64,000 nucleotides of DNA from Bursaphelenchus xylophilus (Eukaryota; Nematoda; Chromadorea; Rhabditida; Aphelenchoididae). Positions 46,679 through 58,944 of the stretch are shown here, in pieces (the first letter of the stretch is position 1; the number at the start of each line of letters is the position of its first letter). The notes under the pieces were generated by a model. It ran no database searches and was not told the DNA's origin. It saw only the letters and a program-made list of their open reading frames with translations. A program made the translations under genes and the position numbers. The stretch is taken from positions 5,141,501 through 5,205,500 of the forward strand of contig CAJFCV020000005.1 in the NCBI GenBank assembly GCA_904066235.2, written 5' to 3'.

Positions 46679-48072
46679 TCAGAGGTCATTTTTGGGTTTT
46701 CTTGGCGTCCGCGTTGCCCTTGGACGGACGGTTGCGTTGATCGTTTGACAATGATCAAAGGGCTGTTCATTTATCGAGTTTGGATGGTAGACTTCGGTAG
46801 CTATGGGGATCTCTCGATCTCCGTGATGCATCTGTTGGACTCCCGATTGACTTATTTCTTGGTATGTTTCCACATGAACACTCATCACAACATCGATTAT
46901 CTGCCGTTCTGTGTATGTTCGTATAGGTTCTGGCATCTCGTCTAATTTACAAGCAACAAAGTCAGCAAATGCTTGGTTGGTGACTCTCCTTTTCTCCATC
47001 AATCTGGTGTCCGTTTCTTCCAGCATCACTTGATTCTTTCGTTTCTGTGCCTAAAGAGATGACTATGGTAAGAAAGAGTGACTTACCGTCCTACTCTTTG
47101 TCCCGTTACTTGATGTTGGCATAACCTCACATGTTTGAACTTCCACAAATTGTTGTTGAGGTGCGGGTGGGGCTTGATTAGAGGGCATGGGTTGGGGTGG
47201 AGGAGGGTGCTCCCGGTTCTGGGCTTCTTCCGCATTTGTTAGTCTTTTCCTAAAAAAATACTGTAATTTTTATAATGTAAACAAGAAAATACCAATTTGA
47301 TAAATAGAAAATTAAAGTCATGTTTAGTATTACGAGCGTAGCATAGTGATTCTAGTTTCATTAGTTAATGTATGACAAAAATTCGACCAAGGTCAAGCGA
47401 ACCGAGGAAAACAATGTAACATGGAAATAAACAGTTGTGACGAAATGTCAGAATCTGCCCTCCGAGATACGAAAACAAACGTTTTGACAGAACTTTCAAC
47501 ACAAATAAACAACACATTTAATGTCGTGGGAAAGGGAAGATACGAAACAAGGAAAGCGATTCTGCGGAAGGGATTCTTGTTTTTTTTTGAAGCATCCAGA
47601 GATTGTAAAGGAATCAAATTTCACAAGTTACAGTAATGCTGTATCCTATTGATTTTTAATCATCGAAAATTGTGTAATCTTTTTTATAAAGAATCTTTTG
47701 TTGACAAAATTAGTTCCATTAAAACCAACCTTTCTAATTCCAAAACTGATGGCAAAAGGAAGCTGAGGGATTCGTAATAAGGCCAGCTTGATTGTTTCCC
47801 CTCTTCCACCTGATGGTATTCCTTCATATAACGCCATTTCAGTTTCAGAAACTTTTCATTCAGTCGATGTGCTAAACAGAGAATACAATAATCTTGACAT
47901 CCCACTTACTCTGTTCGTATGTGGCCCCATGCCTTCTTAATTTTTCGGCGATTCTTTCGTAAGCCATGTGCCTTTCGGCGGAGTTGGTAAAATTGAGATT
48001 CTGCGAACGATAGAGGACATCTTCTTCACGTACAAAGTCGATCAGCAAAGTGTTAAAGTCGTGCTGATTCAT
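46679..48072 (-). CDS. MADF-domain (MADF-BESS-like) DNA-binding protein
   Basis: Exons 48072-47910, 47871-47730, 47249-47087 and 47050-46679; 279 residues, phases agree. The MADF domain (about 5-100, a Myb-like fold) reads LLIDFVREEDVLYRSQNLNF, ERHMAYERIAEKLRRHG, and after a phase-1 intron LKLKWRYMKEYHQ followed by SSWPYYESLSFLL. A Pro/Gln-rich linker follows, then a basic segment and FADFVACKLDEMPEPIRTYT plus RQIIDVVMSVHVETYQEI, similar in position and character to a BESS motif that mediates protein contacts in this family. C-terminus is basic (RATRTPRKPKNDL). Predicted nuclear transcription factor; target unknown. Confidence 0.8.
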
Positions 48073-48686
48073 GACGTTGTAGAAAAGAAAGAGATACGTT
48101 AGATGCTTTTTATTCCATTAAAAGTAGAGCTGTTGACTTTCGAATTTAACAAACTGTGGGTACCAGAAACGGGCCGTTAAAACGTCTACACTCGTACTGC
48201 CCCAGGCTTCAACACACTCACTGTTGATAAGAATATTATTTTATCGGACAATCGACATGCAATAACACGCGCGAATTCTCTTAAAGGGAGTCCAGCTAAT
48301 GGTTGGCATTCCGTCCTCCGCAAACCGCCCGAATCACGGCGTCGTGGTGAGAAAGGCCTTAAGGAGCTTAGCGGTAACGACAACCATACTCACTAATGTA
48401 ATCGTAATGTCTCTTTTATATATCCGGAAGAGATGTAAGCCCCAAAAGAAGACGTTTGACAGACTCTTCTTAATGTCCTGTCTATGACATCATAGTTTAA
48501 CAGGTATAAACAACCCGAAGAATTGGAAAAAGCATAAACATAAACAGTAACGATAAGAGGCTTTATTAATAACAAGATGTCACCAGAAGTTGCAATAAAT
48601 ATATTCACGTCTAAAAAGAAAATTTAGACAAAAGTTTTTGTACATTTTGCCAGTAAATACACTTAAATTATCAACAAAAAATAATA
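48073..48686. other. Intergenic region
   Basis: About 0.6 kb between two minus-strand genes. AT-rich, no ORF or RNA supported; likely holds the 3' UTR of the INTS5-like gene and the promoter of the MADF gene. Confidence 0.4.
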
Positions 48687-51600
48687 TCACCATTCCTCGT
48701 CCTCTTCTTCAAACCCATCCAGGAGATCGGCAATGTATTCGGCGTTTTCGGAGTAATTTTGATGGGCAATTGGAACCAGGACCTTATAGAACGCGCCTTC
48801 GTCCAATTTGGGAAGGACTTCTTTCAATGTCTTCTCTCCTGTTTCGAGTGATCTAAGCACTTTTCCATCCTTGGGTACCAGGTTCTACATACATATCCTG
48901 ATATTAAATAAGAAAAGGAATTCTTACCGACAGCACTTCCCAAAAGGCGACTAATACAGTATACGCGTCGTAATGCCCCAGAGTTCGGATGATTTCGTAG
49001 AGCGATCGGTACTTTGAATCGACAATCTTGCTCTAAAAAATGAACCAATAAACATGTCAGGACATACCAGTAACAACAAAGAGAATACCCTTGCCAGGTC
49101 CCCTAAACTCTTCTCCGAAAGTGGATCGTTTCTTCTCGGCGTCGAACCGAGTTGGTTTATGGTAACGGAGAGAAAACTCTTCCACAGAGGCATACAGTTG
49201 AACATGGTTACTTGACTCCCAGCTTCCGCAAAATAAATCATCAAATTGAACGCGATAGGACTGGCTTCGAGCCTCTTGGCCACATCGTTGTAGCTAAATC
49301 AGAGTAATTTAATTATGTTTATAATGCTTACATTGGAACAAACTCCCTTTCCATTTCCCATCGACACCATCCGGTCCAGTCCACCAAGGACTCAGTGCAC
49401 AACAATCCAGTCAATACCTGGGCTGCTCCATTGATCAATTTCTCCCTGTCGACATTCTCTTTCTTATCGATGATGTTGATGACCACAAATAAGACCATTT
49501 CTTTTCTTTTTTCCTCCACTTCTGTCCATTTTCTCGGCTTTGGTTTGGAATGAGCAGACGAAATAACACCAGAATGGGCAAGTTCCGCCGTTCTCTTTGT
49601 CTGGAGAGGCTTCGCTCTGAGTTTCTCGAGTAATGTTATTTCGCTTGGTGTTACTGAGGATTCCAAACATTCTAATGGAAAGAGATTCTCTGGCGTGTCA
49701 ACATAAGCGCAAGCTTCGGGACTCTCCAAAAGTCCCTTCACTGTCCCAAATAAATCATGGGATGCCTAAATACAGAACCATGACAGAAAATTCATTACTT
49801 ACATCAAAAACATTCTCCAGGAAGTATTTTAAGAATGCTTCTGTGAACCACTGTTCTAATTCGGCCAATTCAACCCTAAATTCCGCATCAAAGTCCTGTA
49901 CAGTCTTCTCTGGAACGTCGGCAAACTCCACCATCTCCCTCGTTTCCTTCTTCTTTATATTAAAAAGTTCTTCATTGTGCAAGAAATCTCGAGCCAAGGC
50001 CAAAAACAATTTGAGTTCTGACATCGCCTTTTCTTTTCCCACTATAAAATTATTTGTGAGCAACATATTTCACATCCCTGATTTACAAAGAAGGCTTACA
50101 TTTTCGACTGAACAATTTGATGATAGTTGTTGTAATCGTAGCCAATCTCTCAGTGATTCCTTTTAAGGTTGAAACCGGCAACCGTCTACAGTCCACTGGT
50201 TTCAGATATTGCAATCCTTTCAAATAAGTGGAAAAGAAGTCCAAAAACTGATCAAAGTCTTCATCAGTAACCTCGGCGATGTTCGAGTTTAAAATATCCA
50301 ACAAGTAACATTGGAGCTTCCCATCGATGAATCCGAACTGCAATCCCATCGCAAGAAGACCTTCTTCTTGCCGAAAAGCCTGATCTTGAACCCGGGCAAG
50401 CATCGAAAGATGTCTGATAAGATTCGCATCACTTTCATAAGTATGTTCAAACTGCTCGGGATGCATGATGATACATCTGAGGGCATCAGTCAGTACCAGA
50501 GGATGATGCGTCGTCAAGCATCGATTAAATGCACACACATTCCATACCTTAAAAAGTAACTAGTCAAATTCGTGACAAAACTTACCTCATCTTCATTGCG
50601 AGACGAATACAACATCTTCGATAAAACTTTCACAGAAAAAGATTTGTCACTTTTTATACAAACCGCCCCAAGTAATCGACAGTAATGTTCCGACCTAAAA
50701 AATCACTCAACCCAACACAAACCCACCCTTCCCCACCCTCTAGAATCCTTCTAATGAACATATCTTGGAGTCCAACTTCTTCTCTGATCTCATTCAGTCT
50801 GGCAATATTCTTTATATCCAAATTCTTACTGTACATTAATTCGTGGATTATAATTGAATAAACGTCCATCTAAAAAACATATAATAAGCAACTTTCTCAA
50901 AACTTACGCTCAGAGTACTAAACAACCCAATCTTGCCGTCAACTTCGGAATCTTTAAGTTGCAATGCCTCCTTCACGTATTCTTTATCGAAAGAAAATGG
51001 AATCAGACATTCGTAGAGAAGGACGAGTCCGTTCAAGGAAGTTTTCTTCAACATTCCTTTGACACTTCGTTTAATATCGGCACCAGCAGGGACTACACTT
51101 TTCCAGAATGGATCGTCCACTAATTTAAGAACTCGGATCATATTGGGTTCGTTAACAAATCGCTCAACAAGACCACCTACAAGGCCGAATACTTCGGAAT
51201 GTTTGATGAAAAGTCTGGATGCAAAAACAAAATGAGCAACATGCTGATTATCAGAGAAGAATGCCTAAAAAACAGTAATATTTCAATCGATGAAAGTTAG
51301 TTGCACCTCTAATTGATCCAATAAGGAACTGCGAAGTTTTGGAGTCTTGAAGGATGACAAAAAGAGTAAGAGATCTGAGATCAGCATAAAATGATCTTGG
51401 TCGACGACGCCCTCAGTTTCCTTCAACAAGTATTAAAATAAGGGATATTTGTCTTACCATTGCATCGGGTCTTTCTAAAATCTGTGCCGTACCACGAACT
51501 CCAAGATCCATCAGTAAAGGGATCAGTTGGAACGGGAATGTCTTCCTAAAGAGTTACATAAATTGGAAGATGACTAAACTAACGTAATATGCAGGAAAAC

Positions 51601-52281
51601 CCAATCGAAGGCAACTCCGTAAGCCAAGCCATCTAGAAGCCGGTCCATTACTTTGTGAGGATCCTTTTCTAGTAAGTTCATTAAGATAGAATTCAGAAGT
51701 TGTACCAGATCTCGGATGAAAGGAGCACCCGTAAGAATCGTAGTGATCTCACTTGCTTTGACTTTCTTATTCATCGATTCGGTGTAATTCTTCGATAGTT
51801 CCGAGCATACAGTTAGAATCCACTGTAACGCTATTTTTCAGACAAAATTGTGGACTTACAGATAACAGTAAAAACCTGAGATCATCGGACTCCATATTCT
51901 GAACATGCGCATTCAAATGAGAGAACAGATTGCACAGACCCTCTGACATCTGAAGTCGCTTTTGTTCTAGTGATGGAGTTTTTTGGATTAATGTATATCT
52001 AGTACATTCATGAACCATCGCTTTTACCAGTTCTAAAACTGCCTCTCTAAATTATATTTTCAGTATTTATATGTAGGTTGGGAGTGCGTGCCGAATCAAA
52101 GTTTAAATTACCTCAAACTGGGAACTTGTAGGAAAGATTTCTCAGTCAAATCAATCAGAGATTGTATATCTTTATCCAGAAAACTTGGAGATGGACTGTG
52201 ATAATAAACCTCTGATTCCTCTGGCCCTAATAGTTCAAACAAATTGTCAATCCTTTCTTGCAATATCTCTCCGGTTTCCAT
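48687..52281 (-). CDS. INTS5: Integrator complex subunit 5-like protein
   Basis: Fourteen exons, phases agree, 1011 residues (human INTS5 is about 1019): 52281-52112, 52046-51860, 51822-51584, 51545-51458, 51420-51307, 51264-50908, 50869-50727, 50694-50586, 50547-50100, 50041-49803, 49765-49332, 49293-49089, 49032-48928, 48884-48687. The protein is all-helical, HEAT-like, without catalytic motifs. Identification rests on the N-terminal signature in exon 3 (EKDPHKVMDRLLDGLAYG then VAFDWVFLHITKTFPFQLIP), which matches the INTS5 FDWVxxHIGxxFP region, on total length, and on the acidic C-terminus ending EEDEEW. Integrator cleaves snRNA and other nascent transcripts in the nucleus. Start lies 101 nt after the WBP11 stop, an operon-like spacing. 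Confidence 0.72.
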
Positions 52282-52382
52282 CTTCTAAAAAGAATAAGAA
52301 TTCCACAAACTTTAAAAGCAGTATAAATAGATACCTTGGTAACATTATTTGAATAAAACCATATAAGTATTAACTTTATTCC

Positions 52383-53635
52383 TCACAACAAATCGGATAT
52401 CTCCCGTAAGAATTCGTCACAAGTTTGGTCGGCGCTTTTTCCGCCAACCGCCGGCGCAGCAATAATCTGCCCTCCGCTTTGCCCAATTGGCGTCCTGGAT
52501 ATTGGCTTGGACTTTGGCTGAGTTGCTGGCCTTCGAACTTGTAACGCCGCAGGCACAAATTTGGTAGTTTCCTTCTTGAAATTCCTCATTTGGGGAGCCG
52601 CCGAGATGACAACTTCTCCTGGAGCCGTCGATTGAATTGGCATAGTAGGTCGAGAAAATACCTAAAAATCTATAAATTACAAAATACCACGTACCGGATT
52701 TGAATTTGTAGGCGGAATATTGTTAAATCTTCTCGTTGGATCAAACGGCGGTCGATTGAAGGCAGGGGGCATGGGTGGAGGAGGGGGTGCCATATTTGGA
52801 GGAATAATAGGTGCAGAAACCATCGACCTAACAGGTTGGAAAGCTGGTTTCGGCGGTAATAATTCATCAGGGATAGGGACAGGGCCCATGTCATCGTCAT
52901 CTACATCGTAATCATCATACTCAGCTTCGGGAACGGTTTCCCTCAAATACTCGTGTCTCCTGGATCTATTTACATTCATATCTTCGTCAAAGTTTGGAGG
53001 AATTCCACAAGGAGGTCCAGGAGGAGCTTTCTTCACTTCTTTTTTGTCTGCTTTTTGTGTTGATAGCTTTGTTGTTGTCGTATGGAAACTTGGCGGCTGA
53101 GGAGGGGCCGGAATAAATGGAGTCAATGCAGCTTCTGGAGCCATAGATCCGCTAGGCAAAGGAATCTCGCCCAAGTTCATATCATTGGAAAACATCAATG
53201 CTTCTAAACCAAGATACGCTAAAAAGCAAAATGCACCTACGATATTGTTCTTCTCTTCGTCTTCGCTCTTGCTTATACCCTTGAAGCATATTCTCCAGGC
53301 GTGTAACCTGATTTTCATCCTTTTCCTGACGATATAACTGTAATTGTTGTTCATAAGCCAATAGGCATTTCCCTCGCTTGTCGGCAATAACGTGCTTGGA
53401 CAATTCCCCATTCGGATCAAGATCTAAAATCATAAAAGCCTGGATTAAAAGTATGCCCACCTTGTTCATCCAAACGTCTAAGTTGACTGAGCAGATCTTC
53501 AGGATCTCTGGCTTTTACCAAAGCTTGTCTGACCTGAGTTCGCTGTTTCTTATTCTTCTTAAGTTCCTGCGCGCGTTGTTTCTTCCTTTCCCGGTCAGCT
53601 GGGTTCATAAACCTGTTGGACTTGCCCTTGGCCAT
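52383..53635 (-). CDS. WBP11: WBP11-like proline-rich splicing factor
   Basis: Exons 53635-53461, 53423-53241, 53203-52695 and 52661-52383; 381 residues, phases agree. The N-terminus MAKGKSNRFMNPADRERKKQ and RAQELKKNKKQRTQVRQALV, followed by DPEDLLSQLRRLDEQ, is the WBP11 signature (xxGKFMNPTDQARKEARKRELKKNKKQR). A charged helix follows, then an 'IPLP' motif (GEIPLPSGSMAPE), an acidic Asp/Tyr run, and poly-proline WW ligands (MAPPPPPMPPAFNRPPFDPT). WBP11 is a nuclear, spliceosome-associated protein that binds WW domains and PP1. The human protein is longer. Intron 2 is only 37 nt. Confidence 0.85.
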
Positions 53636-53934
53636 CGTTAGAAGCTCTAAACAAAAATATCAACAACCAAAAATTGAAAAGAAGAACTGGGAAACTTTTG
53701 TGTTACGAAAAAGTTTTGCCAAACGCAAGAAACAAGTATTTTCGAATTCCCTGTGCAAATATATTTATTTTCCGCAACTAGCGCCCGAATAAGAAAACAC
53801 ATGACCCTTTGAAGAAACACTTAACGCATTACAGTATTTTTTGGAAGTAAAAAATTCGAATGTCATTTTTATAAAAATTTTTACGGTCTTACAAGTAAAT
53901 TTCATAGAGCACGGTTGTTTATCGAGGTGTCAAG
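53636..53934. promoter_or_regulatory. Divergent promoter region
   Basis: 300 nt between the WBP11-like start (minus) and the MGC-type protein start (plus). AT-rich, with a TTACAGTA copy of the dispersed motif at about 53829. Promoter function inferred from position only. Confidence 0.4.
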
Positions 53935-54698
53935 ATGGGATGCAAACCTTCTACTGCAAGACTGAGACCTCGTTCGAGTCTTCCACAAATGTCAAGAGGG
54001 GCCTTTCCACAGCATGGGCACTATCATACAGACGTGTCAACGGAGGAGTTGCCACCCAAGTTGAACAAGCATCTTGAGAAAAGAGGGAAAGAAAAGAATC
54101 AGAAGAATCAACCTTCCAAGCCATCTGTCTCATTGCAAATACAAGGAACACAAGAATCAGTACAAAATAACCTCAAAACGATGGCACCGACGGCTCAAGC
54201 GCAAAATACGGCAAAGAAGGAGAAGAACACAAAAGAAGGTCAGAATCAGGCGAATGAAAACAAAGAAATGGAGATAAACCCAGAATCAGAGGAGAGGAAA
54301 GTCGTTGAAGTAGGTATAACATCGATTATTTGGTTGCAACGTTTAGAAAGTTGATGATTTTTACGTGAATGCCAATCATCAACGGAGGCAAAATCTTCAA
54401 AAAGAACGACGGCAAAAGAGATTGGAGAAGATGGAAAGAGAGAAGGGAAAGGATTATGTTGATGGTAACAGGGACTCTTGGAATTTTAAAAATATTTCTA
54501 ATTTTAGAAATTATCGGAATAAGAGAAGATAAACAAGGTCGTCGAATGATGGCTCGAATGAATGCTCGTGCTGAAGATGACACATTGTATGAAGTGTATG
54601 GTGAGATGCCCACCGTCTATTACTCGGAAGAAATACAACCCCTTGATACTCGAGGAGAATTGCCAGCAAAGATTAATCACGATGTCGAGGCTCGCTGA
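53935..54698 (+). CDS. Hypothetical protein with lipidation-type N-terminus (MGC)
   Basis: Exons 53935-54309, 54347-54464 and 54508-54698; 227 residues, phases agree. The N-terminus MGCKPSTARLRPRSS fits an N-myristoylation signal at Gly2 with adjacent Cys3 for palmitoylation and a following basic stretch, so membrane anchoring is plausible. The middle is Lys/Gln/Asn/Glu-rich and probably disordered. It is followed by a basic helix (ANHQRRQNLQKERRQKRLEK) and a C-terminal segment with YEVYGEMPTVYYSEE. No domain recognised. A canonical AATAAA at 54833-54838 ends the unit before the RRM-like gene. Confidence 0.65.
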
Positions 54699-54832
54699 GA
54701 TTTCGCTTGATCTAATGAAAGGTGCAGTATAATACCTGTTGTATAGGAAATTTTAACTAATGTAAATAACCTGTGTATAATTTGCGATATTGTATCCCAT
54801 CACGAAAACCTTTGTGGACTGTAATGTAACTC

Positions 54833-54838
54833 AATAAA
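54833..54838 (+). terminator. Poly(A) signal AATAAA
   Basis: Hexamer 135 nt after the stop codon at 54698 and 79 nt before the next start codon. Confidence 0.6.
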
Positions 54839-54916
54839 TGAAAAATTGTTCGGGCTTATTTTATTGGCTTTCCAAATTGTTCTCGATTTGTACTTTTTCG
54901 CTATAACGTTTGAGAG

Positions 54917-55999
54917 ATGGAGCAGAGATGCATCAGATTCAGAGAGAACTTAGCTCAGAGGCTTTATGAACCTCACAAAATTTATTTTACCCATCATCCA
55001 CCTAATGCCACCGTCGGTGATGTGGCCAAATTGTTCTCCTCAAGGTTTCGCGTTCAGGACATATCTCTTCATGAAGGATTCGGTTATGTTGTAAGTTGCT
55101 TGGTCGTTTTTCATAATGTTCTATAGTACGTAAATGATCCTGATGCCGGTCGGAAGGTTAATGTCTATAACAATCAAATTTTCTACAAGGGCCGGCCACT
55201 GTTATTGGCAGAAAGCTTAGCGTATAAACCTTCCACGGGGTAAGAAAACTCGTACGGGTAGAATGCTGTTTTTGTAGATCGATTTCTGAGGTACCAAGTG
55301 TGCCATGTAAACACTCTGTGGAAAAATCTGTTGAAACGGAAGTAATCCCGGCAGCGTTGGTGGATCAGATTTCAAAGGTGGATTGGATGTCAATGTGAGT
55401 TTTTGTAATTTTTTATCGCCTCCTGCAGGGATCTGTTAGAACTCAAAGAACATGGGAAATCTCTCCAATTCACGTTGCAGACAATTCAATCCATTTATAA
55501 AAGGAAGTTAGTTGGGGCGGAGGATATTATGAGGGTATCTCAAATTCCATTACCCCCGTGCCAAACAGTTCCAAACGATGAGAACATTGTTGAGGTATGT
55601 TACTATAAGTTTTTCGATTAAACGGAACCTTAGGAAAATTTTGTGAACGTCGGACAACCCGAGGCTTATCAGTCGCAAGAGAGGTACTTTAAAGAACTTC
55701 AGAAGATCCAGATTGCGCCACTTCGATTAGAACATAAAAATGTTCTAAAGCCATCCACCCCTGTCCTCGGGGATGCGTTAAACACGCCGGAAAATGTTAA
55801 TCAGAAGTTGCGAAGAAGGGTAATGAAGTATGATCCCATAAATCTCAAACATGTGCAACTTTTAAAACATGTAAGGTCACGCAATATTATTTTTACGTAA
55901 TTTAAGAGGCTTGAACTGTTGTCACCTATTGGAGGAAATGAAAATTCGTATCCCGTCTGCACATCGACACCTCAGCACGTTTCATTTGTAAACCATTAG
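54917..55999 (+). CDS. RRM-like RNA-binding protein, 299 residues
   Basis: Exons 54917-55090, 55127-55239, 55278-55394, 55429-55594, 55634-55870 and 55907-55999; phases agree. Residues about 20-90 resemble an RNA-recognition motif: a beta1 strand KIYFTHHPPNATVGDVAKLF (RNP2-like position), then ISLHEGFGYVYVNDPDAG (GFGYVYV as a degenerate RNP1), and NQIFYKGRPLLLAESLAY as beta4. The aromatic positions of RNP1 are partly kept. The remainder is helical and polar without a recognised domain (for example KSLQFTLQTIQSIYKRKLVG). Starts 218 nt after the previous stop codon, so co-transcription is possible. Could alternatively be an RRM-like fold that no longer binds RNA. Confidence 0.6.
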
Positions 56000-56112
56000 T
56001 TTATATAGTTCTTATTCTGTTAATTTTTAGCGATAACCACAGTACGATAGCCATACGTAGTTAGTTTTGTTGTTTTTATTGTTAAACTCATTGTTGTTAA
56101 ATAAAACTCTGA

Positions 56113-58817
56113 TTAGAAAATAGTAACCCGTTTTATAATCGGCTGACGGCACATATGGCAATCCTTGAGGATATTTTCGGATGAACAGTTGCGGCAGGCG
56201 GTGTGGCCGCAGTTGAATACTACTTTGCATTGCTCTTCCATACATATCTCACAGAGGATACTGTCTTCTAATGCCGTGATCTTGTTCTTCAATTCATCAA
56301 GCACGTCCGTGACTTCTAAAAATGTAATTAGTTTCTGCAATCCGCCTTACTTCTTCCATCCTCTGTGCATTGCGGCGCAACTTCGCCGTGTAACAGTTCG
56401 TCATTTCCTGAAAAGTATACTGTTTCAAGTCCGTACGTACCGTCACACAAAGCGCGAATGGCTTCAATTTCACTCGAACAGATCATGCATCTATCCATTC
56501 TGGCAATGTGTTGACGACAATCTGCGCATGCAAAGTAATGCTGACACGGTAGACAATATACAACGTTGTTCGGATCCATTTGTTTCTTGCAACGGAAACA
56601 ATTTCTAGTCTCTGGGGTTGTAACATTCTTGCGGGTTGGCATTTGGGTCCAGGAGCTGTAATTAAGCAGTCAGTAAAATTTTCACACATCAATCGAAACA
56701 TACTTGACTCCAGCTCTAGAACAATCGGCCATTAGGACTCGGAGGTTCTCCCTTTCGAGTAAATCTAAAGGGGTGAATCCATCAGCATTCACATGCCAGA
56801 AGTCAGCACCACAAGTTGAAAAGAAACAAAGAGTCGCTAGAGGGTAATTGCCTTCGGAAGCATTCATTAATGCCATTAGGCCCTAAAACATGTACATCGG
56901 TTATAGGACATTTACCTGGTCTTTGCTGGACACTAGCGAATCGAAGATTTTGTTTTCGTAAGGCGTTTTGCGGTCGAATTCATTGACTACTCTGGCCAAC
57001 AGGTGGACCGCGGTGTTCTCGAAAAGATCTGCTTGGTTAAGTCTAACAGCATCTTGACGGGCAAGCAGGAACTGGACGATTCTACATCTTTGGTAGTCCT
57101 CACTTTCGTTTCTACTCCATCCTTCCACTGCAAAGTGCATGACATTCTTCTTGGTGCTGGTCTCCATGAAGCTTCCGTTGCATCCAGAAGCAATTCTGTG
57201 AAAGATGTTGTAGTTCCCTATCTTTGCTGCTACCTGAGCCAACGATAGATCGGTGTCTGGAGATCCGATCGGTCTGTCTCCGAAGCTCATATTGTCCAGG
57301 AACATGTTTACAGCCCTAGAGAATAGTTCAAAATCTATTTGCGTTACTTACATTTCCTTTTTCCAAGCAATTGCAGCATGCAAAGGGACCATGTTCTCAC
57401 CGTTAGTGGCGGTTAACCATGGACCAGGTCTCATGAACAGTGACAAACATTTAATTCGTATTGGGTCGTCTTCCTCCATTTTGATTAGACTATGAAAGCC
57501 AGTGTTTCCAGTCGAGTCTCGAAAGGTGACATCGACTTCCGGGATCTCCAAGAACTTCTCCAGAAGTTTATAATGTTTTGCTTTGCACAAAACGTGGAAT
57601 GGCGTATCCCCAGCAAGATTGGGAGTATTAATCACCTCGGGAATATAGTACAGGATCGTTTGAACAGTGTGTATGGAACCCCTGTAACTGGTCAGATTAT
57701 TTGATAGAAACATACGTTGCTGCGGCTAGATGTAGAAGTGTGTTGCCTCTTCTGTCCATAACGTCTTTATCGGCCCCACACGCAATGAGTATGTTGATGA
57801 GAAAAGGAGAATTCATTTCGATCGCAACAACCAAGGGAACCTTGTCATCGATTACTGTATTCACAAAATCTTCGTCTTTGATGCAAACCTGTGTGAACAA
57901 TATACCATTTCTGTCATTATTCAGTTTCGTTAGTGTTTCCAGAGCCATTTGGGAGTTCAATTTCTCCCCTTTACATCCAAAAATAAGTTGCGTCATTCTG
58001 CGTTTATTAGATTTCTCAACTAATGGATTGTTTGGTGGAGCAGCTGTTCTCCGATTATCAATTTCGACAACCCATGGCTCTTCTGCATTGTACACTGGAA
58101 GTATTATGGCCTAAAAGTAACATTAACCCGATAAATGATTTGTCTTTACTTCAGTCTGATCCACGGATACTTTAATTGCAGTTTGAAACTGTCTCAACTT
58201 CAATTGATTACCTGAGCCACACTCCAATACCGTATAGGTATTAGCCTTTTTCTAAAAAAAACACTAAAAAATTATTTTACAATACCAACCAAAGCCGTGT
58301 CAACAATTACTGCAAAATCAAGCGTCTGGAATTTGATGGACCGAGGGGCTTTCTTGATAATGAAATTGGGAACTTGAAAGTCGACACCCAGAGTTTGTTG
58401 ATGTTCACTTGACCGAAGATAGAAACGGACAGTGCTTTGAGATTCATTCTCAGATGATACAATCCAGCCAATGCACATGTAAAACTTTTACGGGATAATT
58501 GATTAATAGTTTTCTTGTCATACCTTTTGAACTTTATCTTTAAAAGGGACATCCCACATTCTGAATCCATCCTTGATCTTATTCCACATTGCCGCATGCA
58601 AGAGAACACGCTCGCCAATCTCAAATTTCCGGTTCCCGACATGCTCCTGTTCTTTCGTATTATCATCCTGCTTCTTGGAATCATTTGCCACCATTTTATC
58701 CATCAAATTCCAATGCTTTATGGCTTTGTACATGGCATCTTCTGCTTCCTTGTCGGACATCGATGACGTTATCTTTGTATCCAGATCCCCATCTCTCGAC
58801 GGCGTTAGTGGTTTCAT
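56113..58817 (-). CDS. Ankyrin-repeat, double-RING E3 ligase-like protein (Mind-bomb-like)
   Basis: Ten exons, phases agree, 789 residues: 58817-58524, 58484-58290, 58251-58150, 58110-57716, 57681-57352, 57315-56916, 56882-56704, 56655-56441, 56407-56351, 56315-56113. The N-terminal 230 residues are beta-rich and unrecognised. Ankyrin repeats follow (LIACGADKDVMDRRGNTLLH, LAGDTPFHVLCKAKHYKLLE, NADGFTPLDLLERENLRVLM). Two C3HC4-type fingers close the protein: CFRCKKQMDPNNVVYCLPCQ... and the last CEICMEEQCKVVFNCGHTAC...CHMCRQPIIKRV. Ankyrin repeats followed by two or more RINGs with the last at the extreme C-terminus is the Mind bomb layout (Notch-ligand ubiquitination). The MIB/HERC2 and ZZ N-terminal domains are not visible, so orthology is uncertain. 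It starts 127 nt after the upstream gene's stop. Confidence 0.75.
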
Positions 58818-58944
58818 AATACACAACGACCTTATTCAAACATAAAGCTAATAAATTAATGAAACTTAAACAAAACAATATTTATGCAAATTTAAAAAAA
58901 CAGAACAATAAATTATATGTAAATGTGAATTCTTTCCGAGAAAT

